NCBI GenBank assembly: GCA_017354895.1
Contig: CP071498.1
Location: forward strand, 4,030,001-4,094,000
Reading direction: 5' to 3'
Length of the DNA: 64,000 nt
DNA from: Podospora comata
Lineage: Eukaryota > Ascomycota > Sordariomycetes > Sordariales > Podosporaceae
In this document: positions 56,416 through 64,000 of the stretch, piece after piece
How the letters are laid out: the number at the start of each line of letters is the position of its first letter
Position numbering within the stretch: the stretch's first letter is position 1
The notes under the pieces: model-generated
Databases searched by the model: none
The model's input: the letters and a program-made list of their open reading frames with translations, nothing else
Told to the model about the DNA's origin: nothing
Translations under genes and position numbers: made by a program

Positions 56416-57523
56416 ATGCCTCGCAGTCGTTTTCTATCGTACGCCTCCAACGTCAACGGGCACAACTCTCACAACAACGACGACATCTCAAACGTCAACG
56501 CGAGGCCCACCAACACAATGAATCACACCAACACTATGACGCTGCCGATGCTGTCCAAGCCGGCCAGCACACGCAACAACATCACGGCTTTCCTGGGAGA
56601 GTTTGTTGGAACCTTCTTGTTCCTGTTCTTTTCCTTTGCCGGTACCCAGATTGCCGTCAATTCAGGTCCTGCCCAGCTCGAGTCCGGTACCGATATTGCC
56701 GTTCCCAACACTCAGAACCTCATGTTTATCGCCTTGGTGTTCGGTCTGAGTCTGATGGCGAACGTGTGGGCTTTCTACCGTGTCACAGGCGGGCTCTTCA
56801 ACCCCAGCGTCACGCTCGCTCTGTTTCTGGTTGGTGGTTTGTCAGCAGTCCGCAGCGTCATCGTCGTGGTTGCCCAGCTGCTCGCCGGTATGGCTGCCGC
56901 TGGTGTTGTCTCGGCTTTGTTCCCCGGGCCCATGGATGTCGAGACGACGCTTGGAGGGGGTGCCAACGTTGCCCAGGGCCTCTTTATTGAAATGTTTCTC
57001 ACGGCCGAGCTGGTGTTTGTCGTCATCATGGTGGCGGCCGAGAAGCACAAGAGCACATATCTGGCACCAGTCGCTATTGGAATGGCCTTCTTCCTTGCCG
57101 AGCTGGTTGGTAAGTTTGCTGTCAAGGTTGGGTGGAACTGGAATGGAATGCTGACTGCTGATAGGCGTATACTTCACCGGCGGCTCTCTCAACTTTGCCC
57201 GCTCCCTCGGACCAGCGGTGGTCAACCGGAGCTTCCCAGGTTATTTCTGGATCTACTTCCTGGGCCCTATCCTGGGCTCGCTGCTGGCCTCAGGATTCTA
57301 TGCGCTGCTCAAGTACCTCCGGTGGAAGGAGTGCAACCCCGGCCAGGATGTCGATGATGAGGAGAAGCTCAAGTTTGACACGGCCAGGGTACAGGAGAAG
57401 GAACGCTATGGAAGCGTTGCCGACGGACATGCCACACCCCGCGAGACAGTGACGCCGCCTAACGGAGCTGCGTCACCTGGCGGGACGACTGTGGCCGATT
57501 CCCCCACGGCACCGCGCGCATGA
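56416..57523 (+). CDS. Aquaporin (MIP family) with altered NPA motifs
   Basis: Two exons (56416-57109, 57165-57523; 55-base intron GTAAGT...GATAG) encode 350 residues. A 57-residue Asn/Ser-rich tail precedes six membrane helices. TM1 begins near residue 58 (AFLGEFVGTFLFLFFSFAGTQIAV). The first pore loop has FNPSVTLAL, so the motif is NPS instead of NPA. The second has SLNFARSLGP, so NFA instead of NPA, while the following Arg of the selectivity filter is kept. Both Asn residues that cap the half-helices remain. A 75-residue hydrophilic C-tail ends at PTAPRA. MIP channels pass water, and sometimes glycerol or other small solutes; unusual NPA variants often change selectivity. It lies in the plasma membrane or an internal membrane. 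An alternative ATG at 56518 would shorten the N-tail by 34 residues. Confidence 0.9.
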
Positions 57524-60500
57524 ACTGCAATCATCACGACTTGACTGTTGGAAGGTAGTCTGAGGGTCCAGCTTGAAATCTTTGATTCTCCTCTTTTTCA
57601 AGAATATGAATGGTCGGCCGGGTTTATGAGTGACGATGCTCGTTGTCTCGCTTAAGTTGGTGCATTTGGAAACTATTGGGTGTTTAATGGATGTTGCTTG
57701 CGGTACAACTTGCGTTGCTTTTCAGTTTTCTTGGTTGGAGATCAGCATTTGGACTAGTGGTACGAATTGCGCTGGTCATGGAATCCGGAGGGATGGTTCA
57801 TCGTTGGGTTTCTGGTGCATATCTACTGGGCTGCATTGGAGGTCGGGACTGGTCAAGGTGGTGGTGCTGAGATCTTTAGGGGTGGGTGACTGGGTCTGGT
57901 GTTTCGGGATTGTCTTGTGATACCAAAATGGAACAGGGAAAAGGTCAGTGGGATGGATGGTAGGAACGGGGGAAATGGTTGGCGATATCGGAAAGATCTA
58001 CTTGGTATCTCAGCATAATTAATCGATTAACAGAATGAATACGCAAAAGATGCAACTCAAAGATATGGTGCTATCACTTGGAGTGGGAAAGTTCTACTTA
58101 CTTGGCTTGGTCCGCCCTGAGCAGCCGTTGCTCCCGATCAAAAGATAGACGAGATATTGAGGTGCAAAGCTGCTAGTACAAAGCCTATCAGGTATAAAGT
58201 TTGAGCTCTGGCTTCTAGAGAGTGCTTCCCACAGTTTGACTGATGGTTGCCTCGGGGACCAGTTTCAAAGTGCGCAAAATTACTTTTAGAAAGATCCTAG
58301 CTAGGTAACTGCGTACTCAGAAGGTTCAGAGCTTCGAACCCATTTTGGGCAGGTCAACCCTTCCATTGATGATTGCCTCGAAGAACTGTTTCAACCAGCA
58401 TCGGCCTTTCTACGTATCCCTGAAAACTATCTTACTCTCAGATCAGTGACCTCTTGGTTCAAGTCACAGACCAATTCATGCCCAGATGCGTATGACTTAT
58501 TGGCGCTTTACTCTGTTGAGTATGACTATCTCTGCCTGGGTATCGTTCTATTTCCATGTATGCAACGAAGCTTAACAAACTTACCTAGCCACCATGATCC
58601 TCAGGCATAATCGGTCAGCATCTCCGGTCGTGGTATTATGTCATCCCGTTCCTTGTTGTTGGGTGTGGGGAACAAGGGACAGGGGGAGGCTAGTCCCTTG
58701 CTGGCCTCGGGCCGGGGCCGGCATCATGGAGCATATGGCTGTGCACCGAAAACTCAATGAACATTGTGTAAGTTCCTCGGAACTCAGGACGGCGATGCCG
58801 ACTCGTTAAATTATGGATTGTCGAGCCAGTTGATCTTTTGAACAAAAGGGACTGGAAATCATGTAGGTAATATCGAGGCCTCTGGGAGCAACTGCCGCAC
58901 CCATTCTCCGCACACCTGATCGGAGTTTTCGGCGTTTCCGACAGATAAGAACTGCAGCCCTACCACATCATGAAACACGTCAATGGTACGTGCCATCCAT
59001 AGCCAAGTGGCGGGTGGCGGTCTCCTTGGCCTTTACAACAGTTCGTTTACATACGGTTCAGGTACGCTCGAAGTCAAAATCCTGACGGAAGATTCCATCA
59101 TGAACAAGACCGCCAACAACAAGGGCTAATGCAGGGGTGGGCTTAGAGTTCCATCGATATACCTACGAGACACCAAAAGCATCAGCAACAAACGCCTCTA
59201 CCCCTGGAGTGTTGCTGGTTGCCTTCTCGTCGTGACGGAAGTCTGCCCGATTTTCCTTCTGGCACTTGGTTGTTGTTTGATCCCTGCGGCGTTGTATACG
59301 ATAACAGGATCAAATTGCCGTATAAGGATCTTAATAGGTGACCGGCACAGTTCGTGGTCATCTTATGCCCTTTTTGGTAGCCAAAGACTACACGGATGTT
59401 GCTCCTGAGAGGAGAGTGGTGTGGTTGCATTAGAGAGTCTGGTAGCTAGAAGCTCAATGAGACCAAAAATCGTAAAAGGATTCATACAGAGAACTTTCTG
59501 ACCTGATGATTCCACCGCCAATTCGGTTCCACAGTAAGATACAATGTCTCCATTAAAGCTGTAGCAGGTAGATTGACGTTCTGTAGATATTTGATGATGT
59601 CACCTTCTATGCTCGGATGGCTGTGGGGGCGGCCAGCTGCTGACGAGTGCCCACACCTGCCAGATGTTTGGAACCCCCTTTCATGGGTAAACAATGCCCC
59701 CTATTCGTCGTTTGACGACACTACAGAGTCATCGCAATTCCCGATATCTCTCCTCCGCCCGCAGCGACCTTATTTCTGACTTTGGAAACATGGGATGGTG
59801 TTGCGCCCCGAGGCCAGCCTGAGATTGGTAGGTGTCATGAGCTTTTGGAAACCACCCCTCTCCCACTCACCAGCTCGGTGTGTGATGGGGGACAAAAACT
59901 CCGATCCCAGCAACCGCCATCACCCTTTACACCAATGAAACCGTCGCGATGAAAAATCATCAGCAGCTTCAGAGGAAGCCAAGTTTTGGGCACAGAAGCC
60001 TGCACATGAGAGGTACCTTAAGGGGTAGTAACGAGGGGCATCACACCGTGACCAATGTCAATTGCTAAAGGTACGGTTACGGGTGCCAGTACCGTCCACA
60101 CTGGCGATGATGGCTGGGGAACTCCAACTAGAACAAAGCTTGATTTCTCGATCAAGGGGTTCGTGATCTCCTGTCTCTTCAAGGTAGCAAATCAATAGTC
60201 GATATCTCTGTTGAGAGCCGACAAATTTCGCGCAAAAATGAGAAGATTGGGCCATGGTTGTGTACAAAGTACAAGATCTCGCCTGTGGTCAATTGTGGCG
60301 GGGGTTTTACCTGATTAGAAAGCCAATGGTGCCTTGGCAGCGGGTCCCCCCGCCGTTTTGTTTTCCTTCCACAACCAGAGAGGAAGGGTGGGGGAGGGTT
60401 CAAGAGCCACAGAGCTTGCCAAGGGGCTTTTTGTCATGGGTTCCATTTTCAGTGCCGTCCAAAAGGACGCTTCTGTGTCTCTCGAAGGTCCAGATAAGGT

Positions 60501-61362
60501 TAAGGCTTCGCCAAGGAGACCAACCTTGATCGGCCTGACAAGTTTAGGGCACCTCTCAAGCAAGCAAACATCCTTCGCGCTATTTCCACCATCCTTCCCG
60601 TCTGACTGGTGCTCTTTTGCGCCGAAGAAATGATGGCTTTACGGGATAGACGTCAGCCTGAGGCCACTTCAGGGGACGGATGTTTAGAAGTCATGGATCT
60701 CCAAGTTCGCGGCTCGGAGCTTTTCTCGCTATCCCATGGCCAACACAGACATGTTCGGCACGCCGAGCACTATGAGCCGAGAGAGCGGGCCAGAGAACGG
60801 CGACCTTGAAGTTTTTATTCTGCTGCCTGTCTGTATTTCCCCTCTTTTGTCCTGTGGGCTCTCAAGCGGTATGCTAGTGGACGGGTAGTCTACAGCGGGT
60901 AAAAGCCCAGTCCCCACATTTCACACCATATCGGCACAACGTGGGCCATGTTGACTCTCTAGACGCAGGCGGTCAAGCAGAGCAAAAGGGCAGCATATCG
61001 TCGAGCAAAAGTGACGTGACCGGGCACAAAAAGTGTAGCCTAGATGCTAATGCAGACTGAGCATGGGCGCAGGATGCGCTGGAACTCTGGAACGGTGTTT
61101 TGGGCCCCGTCTTGTACCAGGGCAGGGGTTTGGGTGTGTGGTCTTGGTATCCCAGCTCAGCCCTACCACGGGCCGCTTCGATCTACAGCACCTTGGCCGG
61201 CCCTGCTCCCTCCCTCCCGGCGCCTTGGTTGTCCATCATTTGACGTGATATATGTATATAGAGGACGGGGAACTGGACTGTGTCATCATGACATTCAACA
61301 TTCTGACATCAGCATCTATTTGACCACCTATCTAACTGACTCCAAGCCAAATCGCGCCACAA

Positions 61363-61404
<42 letters not shown>

Positions 61405-61595
61405 ACACGCTCACTGTGGGGACTTTTGTTGGACCCATCTCACCTGTGCCCCCCATTGTCGCCTTATCCCCTTTCTGAGTCCTCTTCCGCAGCCACTTGC
61501 TGAAAAAACAGGTTCCTGCAAAGAAAGCACTTGAAGAATACCAGTCACACAGTCTTTTCTCTCTTCTCGCCTACCATTACCCAACATCACACACC
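57524..61595. other. Gene-poor region (4.1 kb)
   Basis: Apart from the 3' end of the aquaporin gene and the 5' region of the transcription factor gene, I found no coding sequence with an ATG in good context, splice pattern or motif. An AGGTACCT palindrome is at 60011-60018. Two imperfect 27-base copies (about 22 matches) lie at 58241-58267 and 58367-58393. Confidence 0.4.
61367..61402. repeat. (AC)18 microsatellite
   Basis: An uninterrupted run of 18 AC dinucleotides, 193 bases upstream of the transcription-factor start codon. It may lie in the 5' leader or core promoter. Confidence 0.95.
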
Positions 61596-63928
61596 ATGAT
61601 GCGTGCAAAGTCCATCCAGACAACCAAGTGGGGGACGGCATGTGCTCAGTGTGCTTCAGCGAAAGCAAAGTGCTCTGGACGGTCAGCAAGTGGTGGAAAA
61701 TGCGATAGGTTCGTCTTCAGCCCATGCCAAGTGCAGTTGTAACACGACCTTATTTACAAGCTTACTTGGTTGCTAACTCGTATTCTCGGACTACATGTAC
61801 AGATGCGAGCGCCTGCTGAAGCAATGTACCGATCAAGTCCATCGTCCTCGCAAGACTCGTCAGCCTCGACAGTAAGCCCCGACCACTTGCCTGGTAGCCT
61901 CAGAGAGTCTTCTTTTTTTTTTTTGACATTTCATACCTTATCTAGACCGACTGCAGGTTTAGGAGAGCCCAGCTTCGACTCTCTTGTCTCTACGCCAGAA
62001 AACCCTCCATCACCGTCCGCAGTCGATCTGGGAGCAGATTTTGCTTCATGTTCGTCATCATCAGTCCGGAGTCACACTTCAGCAGCCACACCCATGGGCT
62101 CTCTGGATGTCAGACCGTCTTTGATACGAACCTCGTCAATGCAAAGCCAGCAATCAGGTCAGCACGAATCATACTTTCTTACAGCCAGTCCACCTCACTG
62201 CTTGAATCAACAACACCTGAACCCGCTGTTCATTGAAGGGCGAGAGGATCTTGATGACCTGCTATTGAACCGATACCGAACCTGCTTGATGCCGGCACAC
62301 CCGTTCGTTTTGATTCCCGACCATGTCTCAGCCTCGATGCTGGTAACCTATCGACCCTTTTTGATGCTTGCCATTCGAGTGGTGGCCGGGTTTGAGGGAC
62401 TGCATTCGGTACAAGGCCAGATGCAGCATATTATGGACCATGTGGCCGACCGCATGTTTCGACAAGCCGAAAGGTCCATTGATCTTCTGATGGGCATTGT
62501 TGTTGTGTTGGGTTGGTATCACTACCATTGCATGCGACACAGCCAGCTAAACAATCTGCTATGTTTAGCCGAGAGCCTGGTCAGCGATCTTGGCATCAAC
62601 AAGAGGCCCCAGGTACAAAACGAGGGGAGAATGGCAGATGAGAAGAGGCTGCTTTTGGGGGTATGGTATCTGAGAAGCTCGTAAGTGTGGCACACTCCTC
62701 CAACTAGGAAAATCAACTGACCATTCACCTGTCAGAGCGGCAATGTATCTCCAGCAACTAACCTCGATGCCCTTCACCTCTTACATGCGCCAGTGCCTGG
62801 TGGAGTTGGATGAAGAAGAAGACCACGACCTGGACGAGATTCTGGTGTACTGCATCAAACTGCAGTATCTGACCGAGCGGGTGGCAGTTCTCAAGACTCC
62901 CCAACCAGACCTCCCTGAGCAGCAGAACCGAGAAAGGGGCACCGCAATTGCGTCGTCACAGGAATATCTGGACAAGGTGATGAGAGAAATGCCCTCGGAG
63001 CTTAAAACAAACTGTAAGAAGGTCTATTCTGGAAGAATCTGACAACGAAACTGACTTGTCATTGGAAGCCGTATTGACAACCCACATCAATACGGTTATT
63101 CTTCGTCTATACGAGCCATGGCCATGCACCGGCCCTCTACAGATTTCATCGCCGAAACCACGCCGTTCGCGGTCTCCTACTGACCGAAACACCGGGGGCC
63201 TAAGCCTTGCGTCAACAATTCATAGTTCAGACACCAACACACAGATTAGAGCCTGGTTTGAGGGGTGGGTGCAAGGCATCCCGGCCCAAGCCTACCGCAC
63301 ACTACCTTCGAACTTGGTTTTTCAGCTGCTCTATGCAGTGGGGTCGTTGCTACGGTCCCATGGCGCCGCTTCCCAACCACCTCCAAGCTCGTCAACCAGA
63401 GGCGACGCAGAGGTCATTGTGATTTTGGACCGCCTAGTAGCGCTGTGTTTCGCCAACTTTATTGGGGGTCAACCGCAGCCGGACATGTCACACTTTTGGG
63501 AAGCGTTGGGTGAGCGACACGAGAGGGTGTGCTCCCCTTCCCCATCAGTCTCTGAGCATGGAGATGATTCCAACGGACCATTGACAGCCACACCTGCTGC
63601 CTGGGAACAACAATATCGCCATGGAAGCAACGTCTTTACGCCGCCATCCAGGGTTGGATCGGCAGCACCAGACCCCAAGCTGGAGACAGTCGATGTCGAC
63701 CAATATCAAGTGGCATCACTCCCCATGATGACTAGCAACCAACTCCATCCACAGAGTCAATGGGACTCACAGGCAACCCAAACAGGGTGGGATCACCATA
63801 CAGCGACGCCACAAGGCCAGATGTTGATGGTTCCCGGAGCCGAAGGAGTGGTAAATCCACAACTTTGGGGGCAGGATCAAGGAACGGGTGCATATCACCA
63901 TTCCGAAGGGGGTTACTTTATGGGTTGA
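61596..63928 (+). CDS. Zn(II)2Cys6 transcription factor
   Basis: Five exons (61596-61708, 61803-61871, 61946-62680, 62736-63013, 63069-63928; introns 94, 74, 55 and 55 bases) encode 684 residues. The N-terminal binuclear zinc cluster has cysteines at 16, 19, 26, 36, 39 and 46 (CAQC, KAKC, KCDRCERLLKQC), spacing Cx2Cx6Cx9Cx2Cx6C. It follows the CxRC rule. The first intron falls between C36 and C39, a common place in this family. A basic linker HRPRKTRQPRQ follows. The middle and C-terminal part (about 160-470) contains the helical fungal transcription-factor domain with GIVVVLGWYHYHCM and LLLGVWYLRSS leading to a RQCLVELDEEEDHDLDEILV acidic helix. The C-terminus is Gln/Ser-rich. It is nuclear and DNA-binding; the targets are unknown, and no enzyme gene adjoins it in the window. 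Confidence 0.9.
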
Positions 63929-64000
63929 TTAGGCACCTACCCAAGCACGTGAGTTCACATCCGGCGTTGGAGCATGATTTGATAGGGGGATGCATGGAGA

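Noticed and set aside
58241-58393. Two imperfect 27-base repeats as a possible mutated mobile element
   Set aside because: The copies are short (about 22 of 27 matching) and the surrounding sequence is not repeated.

Overview
The window comes from a filamentous ascomycete, most likely a Sordariomycete. Its genes are split by short introns of 44-94 bases with GT(A/G)AGT-like donors, CTAAC/CTGAC branch sites and (C/T)AG acceptors. Coding regions are G+C-rich at third positions, promoters are CT-rich, and the gene set is typical of moulds: Hce2 effector-like proteins, a Zn2Cys6 regulator, GH55/GH16/GH3 glucan hydrolases and a hyphal GT2 glycosyltransferase. No rRNA, tRNA, transposon, CRISPR array or secondary-metabolite backbone gene was seen.

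Layout, left to right. 1-9 kb: a small GPI-type wall protein (1028-1348, +), a GH55 exo-beta-1,3-glucanase (3451-6038, -) and two doubtful small genes (7118, 7703). 9-15 kb: a short coiled-coil protein (9192-9728, -), an RNPS1-like SR protein (10870-12031, +) and an orphan three-exon gene (14065-15020, +). 18.8-28.2 kb: the New1/Elf1-type ABC-F protein (18781-22181, +), tail to tail with a two-domain fasciclin GPI protein (22523-23911, -), then a GT2 glycosyltransferase (25392-28211, -). 32.5-41 kb: a membrane-anchored GH16 glucanase (32552-34056, -), a proline-iminopeptidase-like hydrolase (37533-38513, +) and a TPR-SET protein (38670-40926, -). 42.6-47.5 kb: two convergent Hce2 proteins and a DUR3 urea/H+ symporter. 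49.6-57.5 kb: a membrane-anchored GH3 beta-glucosidase, a coactosin/ADF-H protein, a short-chain dehydrogenase and an aquaporin with altered NPA motifs. 61.6-63.9 kb: a Zn2Cys6 transcription factor.

Seven of the twenty-one gene models are secreted, GPI-anchored or membrane proteins that build or cut cell-wall polysaccharide or decorate the wall (GPI protein, GH55, FAS1, GT2, GH16, GH3, plus the possible GPI gene at 7.7 kb). The window is therefore rich in surface functions, but the genes are not arranged as a tight co-directional cluster. Four gene-poor stretches of 3.5-4.3 kb are long for such a genome.

Exon boundaries were set by eye from splice signals, frame continuity and family conservation. 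For all multi-exon models the summed exon length is a multiple of three. I could run no database search, so family names rest on motifs and remembered family architecture.
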